Origin: Alkaliphilus transvaalensis ATCC 700919
Lineage (GTDB): Bacteria; Bacillota; Clostridia; Peptostreptococcales; Natronincolaceae
DNA: 64,000 nucleotides
Assembly: GCF_000621485.1 (NCBI RefSeq)
Contig: NZ_KK211286.1
Coordinates: forward strand, 62,001 to 126,000
Direction: 5' to 3'
Numbering within the stretch: the stretch's first letter is position 1; every line of letters begins with the position of its first letter. Under the pieces are notes generated by a model that saw nothing but the letters and a program-made list of their open reading frames with translations, was not told where the DNA came from and made no database searches. A program made the translations under genes and the position numbers. Positions 17,923 through 27,100 of the stretch are shown here, piece after piece.

Positions 17923-19248
17923 ATGACATACTTAAATTCAGGAGAAAAAATTAGACAGCTTCGAAAGGCAATGGACTTAAAACAAGATGATTTAACAAGT
18001 GATGAAATTACTAAGAGTCTAATAAGTATGATTGAGTCAAATAAAAGAAATTTGACATGGAAAACAGCCTATATAATAGCTAGAAATCTTAATAAATATT
18101 ACGCTACATTAGGACAAAACATCACACCAGAGTATCTTATGAGGGCTGAAGAAGATGATGCAAGACAAGATATAAGGAAAAATATAGATGAACTAAAAGA
18201 GGCTGTCAAAACAGGAGCTTTAGATGAAAAATTAATTCATCATAATTTTAAACAATTGGCTGAGAGTATAATTAAATTCAATTTTAAAGATGAGTTGATG
18301 GAATTTAAAATATTAAGGGGGACATTTTTTTATAATAATGATCAGTACCAAGAAGCTTTAAAAGACTATTTAGATGCATTAAGTTATGCTAATGAAATAA
18401 AAGCTTTCAATAAAGTTGCTTGGCTTCATATTCTAATAGGTAAAACATACAAAATGCAGTCGTTAGTGGATACTGCCATCATACATTTTATTAAGTCTCT
18501 TGATATTACTTGTATTAATGAATCATATGATAGTGAAAAAATTAAGGCATATTCAAATTTTAATCTTGTTATTTGTTATGAAATCAAAAGAAGACATGAC
18601 TTAATATTTAGCCATATAAATAGTTTTAGAAAACTAAACTGGAACGATCCTGAATTTAAAATTTTTAGTGACAGGTTAGAATTGATAGAAGCTAATACCT
18701 ATAGAGTCATTGGTAACTATATAAGAGCAGCTGCAATTTATGATAAGCTTTTAGAAGCAAAAGGATTAGATTTAGAGACTATGTTTTTAATATATCAAAA
18801 CTATACATTGCTAGCATTGGAAGAAGGGAATGCACAAAAAGGGTTAGAATATAATGCTAAAGCAAAGAATTTAAAAGAGCAAATAGATATTAGTCAACAA
18901 TCTGCTCTGTTATTATACGAAGCAAGATGTTATAATTTACTTGAGAAACATAAAAAGGTATTTGAATTATTGGAATTTGCAGTAAAATTGGTTGAAAGAG
19001 TACCGAATAAACACCTCATTGTAGATATACACTTTGCATTAATTGAAGCTTTTATGCAGTATAAGGATTTTTGTAAAGTTGAAACTTACCTAAATGAAGT
19101 AGAGAAAATTATCTTTAAAAAGGAACTTAAAAATAGAGTTAGTGAGTTAAATTCATACTATATTGATTACTATATAGAAATTGGAGATCGTAAAAAAGCT
19201 AGAGAATACAGTAAAATGATACGTTCTAAAAACTACCTAGTACCATAA
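17923..19248 (+). CDS. HTH-TPR transcriptional regulator
   Basis: Residues 1-70 form an XRE-type helix-turn-helix (GEKIRQLRKAMDLKQDDL, then SMIESNKR). The rest is a chain of TPR-like helical hairpins, for example YQEALKDYLDALSYA and KGLEYNAKAKN. This layout fits RRNPP/Rgg-like or spore-former TPR regulators that sense a peptide. No candidate signal peptide gene is evident beside it. The ribosome binding site is GGGAGGAT. The target genes are unknown; the next gene is 51 bases downstream and could be co-transcribed. Confidence 0.85.
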   Translation: MTYLNSGEKIRQLRKAMDLKQDDLTSDEITKSLISMIESNKRNLTWKTAYIIARNLNKYYATLGQNITPEYLMRAEEDDARQDIRKNIDELKEAVKTGALDEKLIHHNFKQLAESIIKFNFKDELMEFKILRGTFFYNNDQYQEALKDYLDALSYANEIKAFNKVAWLHILIGKTYKMQSLVDTAIIHFIKSLDITCINESYDSEKIKAYSNFNLVICYEIKRRHDLIFSHINSFRKLNWNDPEFKIFSDRLELIEANTYRVIGNYIRAAAIYDKLLEAKGLDLETMFLIYQNYTLLALEEGNAQKGLEYNAKAKNLKEQIDISQQSALLLYEARCYNLLEKHKKVFELLEFAVKLVERVPNKHLIVDIHFALIEAFMQYKDFCKVETYLNEVEKIIFKKELKNRVSELNSYYIDYYIEIGDRKKAREYSKMIRSKNYLVP

Positions 19249-19299
19249 TTAGTGCATTAGAGAATGTATTAGAGTAGGTAAATTGATGAAGGGGGACAA

Positions 19300-20187
19300 G
19301 TGGTGGGAAAGAGAGTAATAGAGTTTGCAGTTAAAGGTTTAATCATTAAAAATAAACATTTCCTTGTAATGCATAAAAAGGGAGACGATCATCAATGGGA
19401 ATTACCAGGTGGACGTATGGAGTTTGGAGAAACTGCAGAAATGACAGTAGTAAGGGAGATAGAAGAAGAAACGGGGTTAGTGGTGGAGCCAGTTAAGATC
19501 CTTGATACTTGGAATTTAGTAAGGGAGGATCGGCAGATTACTGGAATAATATATTTATGTAGCTTAAAGGAGGGGAAGATCAAACTTTCTCATGAACATG
19601 ATGCATATCGTTGGATACCAGCTGACAGAGATTCCTTTGAGCAGTTGTATGATTGTTTTAAGTCGAAAATGGTTAAGTGGGATTGGAATCAATTAATTCA
19701 TGATGTGACAATAGAGGAAGATTTAAAAAATAGTATATCTGGCACTGATGGATCTATTGTTGAAGTGAAGGATGAGAATTTTCATGAGTGGGTTACACTT
19801 TGCCTTAAGCTTTGGCCAGCGAATAAAGGGGAAGATATGGAAGATGAGTTTAGACAATTGATGAAATTGCCTAAGAATAAGGCATTTTTATATAAAAAGG
19901 ATGAAGAATATATTGGTTTTATCAACCTTTCCTTACGAAGTGACTATGTTGAAGGTTCTAGCTCTAGTCCAGTTGGTTATCTTGAAGGAATTTATGTGGA
20001 ACCTAGCTTTCGTAAAAATTACATAGCTAAGTCCCTACTAGAAAAAGGCGAGGCGTGGGCAAGGGAAAATGGTTGTACTCAAATAGGTTCGGACATTGAA
20101 TATCATAATGAATTAAGTTACGTTTTTCATACAAATGTCGGTTTTAAAGAGGCTAACAAATTAATTTGCTTTATAAAAGATTTATAA
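19300..20187 (+). CDS. NUDIX hydrolase fused to AAC(6')-like acetyltransferase
   Basis: GTG at 19300 or 19303 follows GGGGGAC. Residues 5-128 are a NUDIX domain with a full box: G38 x5 E44 x7 R52-E53-I-E-E-E-T-G59-L. Residues about 148-295 are a GNAT domain close to aminoglycoside 6'-N-acetyltransferases. It includes YLEGIYVEPSFRKNYIAKSL (acetyl-CoA loop), GSDIEYHNELS and FHTNVGFKEANKLICF, which match the AAC(6')-I pattern. One frame covers both domains, so this is a real fusion rather than two genes. A resistance role is possible but not shown; the first domain may detoxify or act on a nucleotide-like molecule. Confidence 0.85.
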   Translation: MVGKRVIEFAVKGLIIKNKHFLVMHKKGDDHQWELPGGRMEFGETAEMTVVREIEEETGLVVEPVKILDTWNLVREDRQITGIIYLCSLKEGKIKLSHEHDAYRWIPADRDSFEQLYDCFKSKMVKWDWNQLIHDVTIEEDLKNSISGTDGSIVEVKDENFHEWVTLCLKLWPANKGEDMEDEFRQLMKLPKNKAFLYKKDEEYIGFINLSLRSDYVEGSSSSPVGYLEGIYVEPSFRKNYIAKSLLEKGEAWARENGCTQIGSDIEYHNELSYVFHTNVGFKEANKLICFIKDL

Positions 20188-20194
20188 AATTTAA

Positions 20195-20290
20195 GAGATA
20201 ATTGCATAATACCATAACTTTGAATTTAAATCTGCTGATGATAATAACAATTAATTATACAATTTTCTCAAAAAATTATATAATTTCCTC
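20195..20290. repeat. Degenerate copy of MITE-like repeat family 1
   Basis: The left end reads GAGATAATTGCATAATACCA and the right end TTATATAATTTCCTC, together an imperfect terminal inverted repeat like that of the better copies at 36.3 kb and 62.1 kb. The interior is AT-rich and not clearly shared. The assignment is weak. Confidence 0.35.
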
Positions 20291-20341
20291 AAATATCAAT
20301 TGTTATTATAATGTGTGTTTATATAATAGCTAAGATAAAAT

Positions 20342-20372
20342 AAATCCTTAGAGTTATATCTAGGGATTTTAT
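20342..20372 (+). terminator. Hairpin with short T-run
   Basis: The stem 20342-20351 with 20360-20369 (AAATCCTTAG/CTAGGGATTT, one G-T pair) has an 8-base loop and is followed by TTTTATT. It lies 155 bases after the NUDIX fusion gene, so it may end that transcript or an unseen small RNA. Confidence 0.5.
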
Positions 20373-20547
20373 TGGCAATAAATATAAAAAATAGATGTAA
20401 AATTAAGCATTACGATTATTTAAGAAATATTTAAGATTTTGTTCACCTAGAATACACATAAAGCTGATATACTATATTGGTGGTAACATGAAGACGATAA
20501 AAAGTACTAGAAAGACAAAAGTAGTGATTATTGAAGGGGGTTATAAA

Positions 20548-21219
20548 ATGATTAAAAAATTAATTTTAGTTTTAATGGTAGCAATGTTGTTGTTTTCTAT
20601 TGTAGCATGTTCATCTAATAATGAACCATTAACAAATGAGTCTCCAGATGATGTAGTAGCAATTGTAAATAGTAAGGAGATAATGCGAAAAGATTTTGAT
20701 AGAGCATTAATGAGTATAAAAAATAACTATCTACAATATGGTATTGATTTTGACAATGAAGAACATGCAGATATGTTGGAAGTAGCAGAAGAAGAAGCGC
20801 TATATAATTTAATTCAAGAAGAATTACTTTTACAAAAGGCTTCTGAAAGAACCTTTGATTACACAAAAGAAGATGTAGCCTTTGAGATTGAACAGTTAAA
20901 GGCTGAATTAGAGGGCGAAGAAGAATTTGAAAAGCTATTAGAGCTAAATCAATTAACTTTAGAAGAATTAGAGATCATGATTTATAATGACAACATTATT
21001 TCCCGTTATATTCATGAAGAAATTGGAGAATTAACAGTAACAGATGAGGAACTTTTAGCAATTTATGATGAGTATAGTGAATTTGTCGAAGATATGCCAG
21101 AGTTTGATGAAGTAAAGGATCAATTAGCTGATGAAGTTAGATACGAAAAATATATGATGGGTTTAGAAGACTTGCTTGAAAGATTAATGGATGAAAGCGA
21201 GATAGAAATATTAATATAA
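20548..21219 (+). CDS. SurA-N-like lipoprotein without parvulin domain
   Basis: ATG at 20548 has GAAGGGGG seven bases upstream; an upstream in-frame ATG at 20488 lacks a site. A lipoprotein signal ends in the lipobox SIVAC, with the lipidated Cys at residue 21. Residues 35-200 are helical and fit the SurA N-terminal/trigger-factor-C-like chaperone fold (VAIVNSKEIMRKDFDRAL, then EEEALYNLIQEELLLQKA). No peptidyl-prolyl isomerase domain follows, unlike PrsA. It probably helps fold or hold secreted proteins at the outer face of the membrane. The product is very acidic. Confidence 0.8.
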   Translation: MIKKLILVLMVAMLLFSIVACSSNNEPLTNESPDDVVAIVNSKEIMRKDFDRALMSIKNNYLQYGIDFDNEEHADMLEVAEEEALYNLIQEELLLQKASERTFDYTKEDVAFEIEQLKAELEGEEEFEKLLELNQLTLEELEIMIYNDNIISRYIHEEIGELTVTDEELLAIYDEYSEFVEDMPEFDEVKDQLADEVRYEKYMMGLEDLLERLMDESEIEILI

Positions 21220-21230
21220 TGAATGTATGG

Positions 21231-21254
21231 CCCTACAGATTGTGGGGTTTTTTT
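21231..21254 (+). terminator. Rho-independent terminator after SurA-like gene
   Basis: CCCTACA (21231-21237) pairs with TGTGGGG (21241-21247) across a 3-base loop and is followed by seven T. It begins 11 bases after the stop. Confidence 0.85.
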
Positions 21255-21346
21255 ATTGTATAACTACTAAATATAGAGGAAGAAAAAAAGGGTTCTCAAA
21301 TGATAAGAGAATCCCAAGAATTATCTGCATTAATTATATTAGGTAA

Positions 21347-21931
21347 TTAAATCACAATAGCTTTCAATAGCTTAGTAACATAACTGTTAATAGCTTTAGA
21401 TAAGTCATATTTGCCATCATGCAAACACCAATCATAAACAACTCCTCTAACAGCAATAAAAAGAAAAATAACTGTTTCATTAGGGGTCATTTCAGTTGAG
21501 AGTTCACCCCTTTGTTGTCCTTCCTCAATTACCTTTTCTAGTACTGATTGCATATGACGCCCTTTAGTGGCAAATAGGTTGTTTTTAACTGTATAGAGCT
21601 GTTTCACAAAATCAAGTCCTCTTTCGAGATTATAAGTTGCATAATAATCAAAGAATTTAACAATTCGATCTCTTGCTGGGCCTTCTACTATGCTGACGGC
21701 AACAACATCTTGAAAATAATCATCTGCCAACTTGAAAATTCTATCAAGAATTTGGTTTTTAGATCTAAAACTATTATAAAAAGACCCCACCGACACACCG
21801 GCAGCCTTACATATTTCATCAACAGTTATATTTTGAAACCCCTTTTTCTGTATTAAATCTACTGCAACTTTATAGATTTTATCTTGAGTATTTTGGGCTT
21901 GTATTTGTCGGCTTGTCAGTTTTTTGTTCAT
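21347..21931 (-). CDS. TetR-family transcriptional regulator
   Basis: Start is taken at 21931, where ATG follows GGGGAG; the longer frame from 21964 has no binding site. Residues 10-57 form the TetR helix-turn-helix (ITVDEICKAAGVSVGSFYNSF). The C-terminal ligand domain is helical, as is usual at 194 residues. The gene diverges from the flavoprotein at 22199. A palindrome at 22070-22092 sits between them, right after a strong promoter, so repression of the flavoprotein gene is likely. The ligand is unknown. Confidence 0.9.
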   Translation of the reverse strand: MNKKLTSRQIQAQNTQDKIYKVAVDLIQKKGFQNITVDEICKAAGVSVGSFYNSFRSKNQILDRIFKLADDYFQDVVAVSIVEGPARDRIVKFFDYYATYNLERGLDFVKQLYTVKNNLFATKGRHMQSVLEKVIEEGQQRGELSTEMTPNETVIFLFIAVRGVVYDWCLHDGKYDLSKAINSYVTKLLKAIVI

Positions 21932-22040
21932 TAGATAACTCCCCTGTCTTTTGTAGATATACATAAATTATACCAAATTAAAATTTCAAAGTAAATTATG
22001 GGGAAATGGAATAAAAAAATAAACATCTTTAAAATCTTTG

Positions 22041-22069
22041 TTGATAATTTATTAACAGAAATATATAAT
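22041..22069 (+). promoter_or_regulatory. Sigma-A-type promoter of flavoprotein gene
   Basis: TTGATA (22041-22046), a 17-base spacer, then TATAAT (22064-22069): a near-consensus promoter pointing at the flavoprotein. The start codon lies about 120 bases downstream of the expected transcription start. Confidence 0.7.
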
Positions 22070-22092
22070 GAACATATTCGGTGAATGCGTTC
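22070..22092. promoter_or_regulatory. Candidate TetR operator
   Basis: GAACATATTC and GAATGCGTTC flank a 3-base centre, an imperfect palindrome with 8 of 10 positions matching per arm. It begins directly after the -10 box of the flavoprotein promoter, where a bound repressor would block RNA polymerase. The regulator gene is divergent and adjacent. Binding is inferred. Confidence 0.55.
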
Positions 22093-22198
22093 TACGAAAC
22101 CAGATATGAAATAACAGCTATTATGGCGCCGATAGCTGAATGAAGTAAATCCCAAGTAAACCCCAAGAAAATCAAAGAGAATATTGGAGGAGTATAAG

Positions 22199-24001
22199 AT
22201 GAAGCAATTACTAAATAGTAAAAGAGTATTATCTTTTATGTTATGTATGATTTTAATTATTTCGGTTGTGGGTTGTCAAAGTAAAACTTCTGAAACGTCA
22301 GAAGATGCTATGTTTAAAGCTGGTACGTATACAGCTACAGCCCTTGGTCATAATGGCGATATAAAAGTAGAAGTAACAGTTGATGAAATGGAAATTAAGG
22401 ATATTAAAATTTTAGAACACAACGAAAGTCCAGGTATTGCTGATCCTGCTATTGATAGAATACCAAAGGCTATTATAGATGGACAAACCTTAGCTGTAGA
22501 TGCTATTTCTGGAGCAACCATCACTAGTGATGCAATCATCCTTGCAGTGACAGAGGCAATTAAATTAGCTGGCGGAGATATTAAAGCATTAAGTGAGAAA
22601 AAAGCAGGAGAAAACACAGCTAGAGAAACTGTTGAATATACAACTGATGTTGTTGTTATTGGTGGTGGTGGTGCAGGTCTTGCAGCAGCAGTATCGGCTC
22701 ATCAGAATGGAGCAGAAGTTATTCTTCTTGAAAAAATGCCTAGACTTGGTGGAAATACCATTCTTTCTGGTGGAGCATTAAATGCAGTTGATCCAGTGAG
22801 ACAAACTAAGCAAGGTATTGAAGATTCAGTTGATAAACACTTTACTCAAACCTACGAAGGTGGAGATAAAGTAGGTAATACTGATTTAATTAGAACCTTT
22901 GTAGAGAATGCTTACCCAGCAGTAGAATGGCTTGAAAGCTTAGGAATGAAATTTAATGATGAAGTATTTACTGTTTTAGGGGGACTTTGGCCAAGAGCCC
23001 ATAAGCCGTCTACCCCATTAGGAACAGGATTTATTGACACATATGAAGCATATATTAATGCCAATGAAGGTGTTGAAATTTTACTAGATGCAGAAGTAAC
23101 TGAGTTATTAATGAGTGATGGAAGAGTTGTAGGTGTTAAGGCTAATGGCTTAAATGGTGAAATAATTGTACATGCTAATAATGGTGTAGTGATAGCAACA
23201 GGTGGATTCGGTGCAAATGTTGAAATGAGAGATCAATACAATAAAAACTGGCCAGCCCTTACCCAGATTAAAACAACTAATCATCCTGGTGCAACGGGTG
23301 ATGGAATAGCTATGGCAGATGCGGTTGGAGCAAATCTAATTGACTTAGAACACATTCAATTATTACCTATGGGAGACCCTAAAACAGGAAGTTTAAGTGG
23401 TAACATAGAACAGGGTGTTGAAAATCGTATTTTTGTAAATAAAGATGGTAATCGTTTTGTTGATGAAGGCGCAAGAAGAGACGTTATGACAAAAGCTTTA
23501 CTTGAACAACAGGATGCCTTTATGTGGGTTGTTTTAGATTCCCATTCTTATCCATCAGGAGATGTGAAGAACAACTTTAATGAATCTATTGACGAGTTAA
23601 TCGCCCAAGGAAGAGCCTTTAAAGGGGATACCCTAGAGGAGCTTGCAAATGAAATAGGCGTAGATGCAAATAATTTAATCAATGCAGTTGAAGAATTTAA
23701 TAAGACTGTAGAGAAGGGCGGAACTGATGCCTTTGGTAGAACCTTATTTGCAGATAAAATTGATAGTCCTCCTTACTATGCAGGTGCCCGTGTACCGACA
23801 GTACATCATACAATGGGAGGTATAGAAATCAATACAAGTGCCCAAGTATTAGATGTTAATGGAAAGATTATTCCAGGTCTATATGCTGCAGGAGAAGTTA
23901 CAGGTGGTATTCATGGAAGTAACCGTCTAGGTGGAAATGCCCTTGCTGATATTGCTGTATTCGGAAGAATTGCAGGAGAAAGTGCAGCAGCTAAAAAGTA
24001 G
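22199..24001 (+). CDS. FMN-binding/fumarate reductase-type flavoprotein lipoprotein
   Basis: ATG at 22199 is placed by GGAGGA eight bases upstream. A lipoprotein signal ends in SVVGC (Cys26). Residues 35-125 form an FMN-binding domain with SGAT at 104-107, in which Thr107 is the likely site of covalent FMN attachment by ApbE. Residues 143-600 are a fumarate reductase/succinate dehydrogenase-like FAD domain (VVVIGGGGAGLAAA, then HTMGGIEIN and the C-terminal GSNRLGGNALADIAVFG). The layout is like periplasmic fumarate- or urocanate-type reductases, so it probably passes electrons to an organic acceptor outside the membrane. The substrate is not defined. A TetR gene is divergent, and an ApbE gene lies 5.9 kb downstream. 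Confidence 0.92.
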   Translation: MKQLLNSKRVLSFMLCMILIISVVGCQSKTSETSEDAMFKAGTYTATALGHNGDIKVEVTVDEMEIKDIKILEHNESPGIADPAIDRIPKAIIDGQTLAVDAISGATITSDAIILAVTEAIKLAGGDIKALSEKKAGENTARETVEYTTDVVVIGGGGAGLAAAVSAHQNGAEVILLEKMPRLGGNTILSGGALNAVDPVRQTKQGIEDSVDKHFTQTYEGGDKVGNTDLIRTFVENAYPAVEWLESLGMKFNDEVFTVLGGLWPRAHKPSTPLGTGFIDTYEAYINANEGVEILLDAEVTELLMSDGRVVGVKANGLNGEIIVHANNGVVIATGGFGANVEMRDQYNKNWPALTQIKTTNHPGATGDGIAMADAVGANLIDLEHIQLLPMGDPKTGSLSGNIEQGVENRIFVNKDGNRFVDEGARRDVMTKALLEQQDAFMWVVLDSHSYPSGDVKNNFNESIDELIAQGRAFKGDTLEELANEIGVDANNLINAVEEFNKTVEKGGTDAFGRTLFADKIDSPPYYAGARVPTVHHTMGGIEINTSAQVLDVNGKIIPGLYAAGEVTGGIHGSNRLGGNALADIAVFGRIAGESAAAKK

Positions 24002-24029
24002 AAATAAAAAATTAAGTTTATAATAAAAG

Positions 24030-24078
24030 AAGGAATGACTATTATATGAATTTATAATATGTTATTCCTTTTTTCTTT
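24030..24078 (+). terminator. Terminator after flavoprotein gene
   Basis: AAGGAATGAC (24030-24039) pairs with GTTATTCCTT (24061-24070), one G-T pair. The intervening bases are themselves palindromic and extend the stem. A T-rich tail (TTTTCTTTTC) follows. Confidence 0.75.
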
Positions 24079-24152
24079 TCCATTAGGTATATTCAATATT
24101 CTTTTGTTAACACTAACTTAATAAAGAATAAATCAGGAGAGGAAGAGATAGG

Positions 24153-24668
24153 ATGAAATATATTTATCCCTATAGAGAGTGGATTGGAGGGATGGTGTTT
24201 TTTATTTTGATATCTTTTTATGGAGTATATCTATTGTATGATATAGGTGTAAATTGGATTTTTTATATAGGGTACATTGCATTGTGTTACTTGTTTATAG
24301 ATTGGTATTGGAACAAAATACAACTGTATCGAAGTAAATTTATCGTAATTAGAGATGATGAGATAGAATTTTCTTTTGATTATTGTAGTAAAAGTAAGAA
24401 GTATAAAAAAGAGGAGATCGAATACATATTCAATGTTAACCATAGGCAAAGACTAAAAATACATAATGTTATTCATATTTTCATGAAAAATGGTGATTAC
24501 CTGTATCTGACAAATGAAGTAACAAATTTTGAAAATCTAAAGAGACAGCTAAAGATTTATTTTCCAAAACAATATGTTGAAATTCAAGGAACAATTATTG
24601 GGGTTTTAGAAGGAAACATAAAGAAAATATTGATAGATAAGCTAATAGATAATAAAAGAAGCGCATAA
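24153..24668 (+). CDS. Membrane protein with PH-like cytosolic domain (171 aa)
   Basis: ATG follows GGAGAGGAAGAG, with two hydrophobic segments at about residues 10-30 and 32-52. The remaining part is mixed beta/alpha and resembles the membrane-anchored PH-like domains found in many small bacterial proteins. I see no catalytic motif. Transcribed alone between two terminators. Function unknown. Confidence 0.7.
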   Translation: MKYIYPYREWIGGMVFFILISFYGVYLLYDIGVNWIFYIGYIALCYLFIDWYWNKIQLYRSKFIVIRDDEIEFSFDYCSKSKKYKKEEIEYIFNVNHRQRLKIHNVIHIFMKNGDYLYLTNEVTNFENLKRQLKIYFPKQYVEIQGTIIGVLEGNIKKILIDKLIDNKRSA

Positions 24669-24674
24669 TGATAG

Positions 24675-24712
24675 AAGTCTAAGTCTACCCAAATTGACTA
24701 AGGCTTTTTTAT
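24675..24712 (+). terminator. Terminator after small membrane protein
   Basis: AAGTCTAAGTC (24675-24685) pairs with GACTAAGGCTT (24696-24706) with one mismatch and one G-T pair, followed by six T. Confidence 0.65.
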
Positions 24713-24973
24713 AATGAATGGGAAATGGCATCCTTAATTAAAAAGAGTAAAAAAACTTTATATAAATATGTTTTAAGATATGCAGACTACTATTTTGATT
24801 AAATAAAATCTTACTAGGAAAAGATTATTTACTTTATAAAAAATTAAGAATTTTGATAGGGGTTAGAACCTAGCGATAACTTTAATATTACTATATAATG
24901 TAATACAGGTGGGATTACTTAGGTTTCGCCAATAAAAAGTTATTAAATTTCATGATGTAAGAGGAGAAACTAT
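24713..24973. other. Gap ahead of metallophosphoesterase
   Basis: This AT-rich gap contains TATAAT at 24894-24899 without a good -35 partner and a short palindrome (GGTTAGAACCTA near 24861). The AGAGGAG site for the next gene is at the right edge. No gene seen. Confidence 0.5.
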
Positions 24974-26137
24974 ATGAATATTATTTTTATAATCGCTATG
25001 ATCGTTATCGTATTACTAGTTTATGGTGGTTTAACTTATTCTATTGGGTTAGCGGGGTTACGTTTTTTTACTGCTGCTGGTTTTAACCCTTCTGCAATTA
25101 TTTATTGGATTATAGTGGGTCTTATTGCATTTGCATTTTTTATTGCAAGGGGAGCAGACCGATGGTTGCCCAGTTGGTTAAGTCACTCATTAGAGCTTGT
25201 TGGAGCTTATTGGTTAGGAATCATGACGTATTTAACGATGATTTTATTTATTGGCAAGATACTTTTACTTGTAAACAGAAGGCTTCAATTTATTCCAGCG
25301 GGATTAATAGATCAACCAAATTTCTCTATTATATCAGGGGTTATTGCTATTTCCTTGGTTTTGATTATTTTACTTGTAGGTAGCTGGAATGCTCGAAACC
25401 CCCATATAATCCATTATGAAGTCCAGTTAGATAAGATAGTAGAGGAACATGAAGAATTAAAAATTGTAATGCTATCAGATTTACATTTGGGTAGATTGGT
25501 TAATCGAAAGCAATTGGAAAAAATTGTGGATCAAATTAACCAACTAGAAGCGGATCTAATTTTGATGCCAGGTGATATCATTGATGATCGCATTGATGCT
25601 TTTGTACAACAAGATATGATGTCAGTATTTAGAAAACTAAAATCTAATTTAGGAATATATGCTTCAATGGGAAATCACGAATATATTGGTGGACAAATAG
25701 AAAAGGCAGAGAAATATTTTAATGAAGCAGGTATAAATGTACTTAGGGATGAACATATAAAAATTGAAGAGCAATTTTATATTGTTGGAAGGGAAGACAA
25801 GTCCTTCGAACGATTTCAAGGAACCCGTCGAAAAAGCCTAGCAGAAATATTAGAAAATGTTGATAATAGTAAACCGATAATCATGCTTGATCATCAGCCA
25901 GTAGATATTGAGGAAGCAATGGAATCTGGTGTTGACCTTCAGTTATCTGGTCATACCCATAGAGGGCAGTTGTTCCCCTTTAGAATTTTTACACGCAAAC
26001 TCTTTCAAGTAGATTGGGGTTATGAAACCTTTCAAGATTTGCATGTAATTGTAACATCAGGTGCAGGGACATGGGGTCCACCTCTTCGTGTAGGCCATAG
26101 ATCAGAAATCCTAAGTATAAGCATAAAATTTCAATAA
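24974..26137 (+). CDS. Membrane-anchored metallophosphoesterase (YkuE-like)
   Basis: Residues 1-140 contain about four membrane segments. Residues 160-387 are a calcineurin-like phosphoesterase with the full metal-site series: SDLHLG near 167, GD in MPGDIIDD near 198, GNHEY near 234, DHQP near 305 and GHTHRGQ near 326. Members hydrolyse phosphoesters with two metal ions; some act on lipid or wall precursors. The ribosome binding site is AGAGGAG. Monocistronic by its terminator. Confidence 0.9.
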   Translation: MNIIFIIAMIVIVLLVYGGLTYSIGLAGLRFFTAAGFNPSAIIYWIIVGLIAFAFFIARGADRWLPSWLSHSLELVGAYWLGIMTYLTMILFIGKILLLVNRRLQFIPAGLIDQPNFSIISGVIAISLVLIILLVGSWNARNPHIIHYEVQLDKIVEEHEELKIVMLSDLHLGRLVNRKQLEKIVDQINQLEADLILMPGDIIDDRIDAFVQQDMMSVFRKLKSNLGIYASMGNHEYIGGQIEKAEKYFNEAGINVLRDEHIKIEEQFYIVGREDKSFERFQGTRRKSLAEILENVDNSKPIIMLDHQPVDIEEAMESGVDLQLSGHTHRGQLFPFRIFTRKLFQVDWGYETFQDLHVIVTSGAGTWGPPLRVGHRSEILSISIKFQ

Positions 26138-26196
26138 CTACCTTTACAATATAATATAAACCACATCAGTAATAGACAAAATAGGTAATAAAAGAG

Positions 26197-26241
26197 CTCC
26201 CTTTATAGTAATAATTTATTGAAGAAATAAAGGGAGTCTTT
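26197..26241 (+). terminator. Terminator between convergent genes
   Basis: CTCCCTTTAT (26197-26206) pairs perfectly with ATAAAGGGAG (26227-26236), followed by TCTTTTA. It lies between the convergent phosphoesterase and PHP genes and may serve both strands. Confidence 0.75.
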
Positions 26242-26277
26242 TATGTATTGAATAGAAAAGTTATACTATAATTATTT

Positions 26278-26997
26278 TTACAAGATTTCCATCTCCAATA
26301 ATTCGTTGATGGCATCTTTACTATAATTAACTATTAATTCTTCGGGAAAATTCAATTCATTTATAATTCTTTTGCAATTTGAAAAATCACCTACAGAGAA
26401 AGAGATATGGGCATCACTGCCAAGAATAGCTTTAACACCATAATTTTTACATAGGGTTAGAAACTTTCTTATGTTTTCTTGCGCACCCTCTCGAAAACTT
26501 TCTGATCTTAAAGAAGAGTTATTAACTTCGAGGGCGACATTGTTTTTTTTAGCTGCCATAACAACCTTTTCATAATTAAGGGGATATCTAGAATCATCGG
26601 GATGTCCGATGACCTTAACATAGGGGTTTTCCATTACTTTAATTATTGCATTTGTGTTTTCATCTATGGTACCAGATTTAAAACAAGGGGGATGTAGGCT
26701 AGCAATTGCATAATCTAATCTTTCCAAAGCCTCTTTAGGAATATCAATAGTACCATTATAGTCTAGAATGTTAGCCTCTACACCCTTTAAGATGATGGTA
26801 CCGTTAATTTCTCTTGGTACAACGGATAAGTTAAAAAAGTGGTACAAATGACAACTGCCTGGCATTTCAGGTCCATGGTCAGAGAATCCGATAACTCTCA
26901 AGTTTTTATTTTGTGCTTGCCTAATCATTTCCTCCATGCTGCTATAGGCATGGCCACTGGAAATTGTATGACAGTGTAGATCTATTAACTCTTTCAT
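26278..26997 (-). CDS. PHP-domain phosphoesterase (YcdX-like)
   Basis: HCH at residues 8-10 with later DHG, LHPP, GHPDD and SDAH is the metal-ligand series of the PHP superfamily. The length of 239 residues fits stand-alone YcdX-type phosphatases rather than DNA polymerase or histidinol phosphatase forms. Substrate unknown. ATG has AGGAAAGG upstream on its strand. A MITE-like repeat lies about 100 bases upstream of its start. Confidence 0.88.
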   Translation of the reverse strand: MKELIDLHCHTISSGHAYSSMEEMIRQAQNKNLRVIGFSDHGPEMPGSCHLYHFFNLSVVPREINGTIILKGVEANILDYNGTIDIPKEALERLDYAIASLHPPCFKSGTIDENTNAIIKVMENPYVKVIGHPDDSRYPLNYEKVVMAAKKNNVALEVNNSSLRSESFREGAQENIRKFLTLCKNYGVKAILGSDAHISFSVGDFSNCKRIINELNFPEELIVNYSKDAINELLEMEIL

Positions 26998-27100
26998 TTT
27001 GTCAATCCTTTCCTAAAAACATTATCTTTTCAATTATAACATATTTTTTATTAGTTAAATAATAGCCTATGAATGTAGGATTGACTTATCTATTTAAGGT

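Noticed and set aside
24841-24930. Riboswitch ahead of the metallophosphoesterase gene
   Set aside because: A short palindrome and a G-rich patch are present, but no known consensus or terminator/antiterminator pair could be found.
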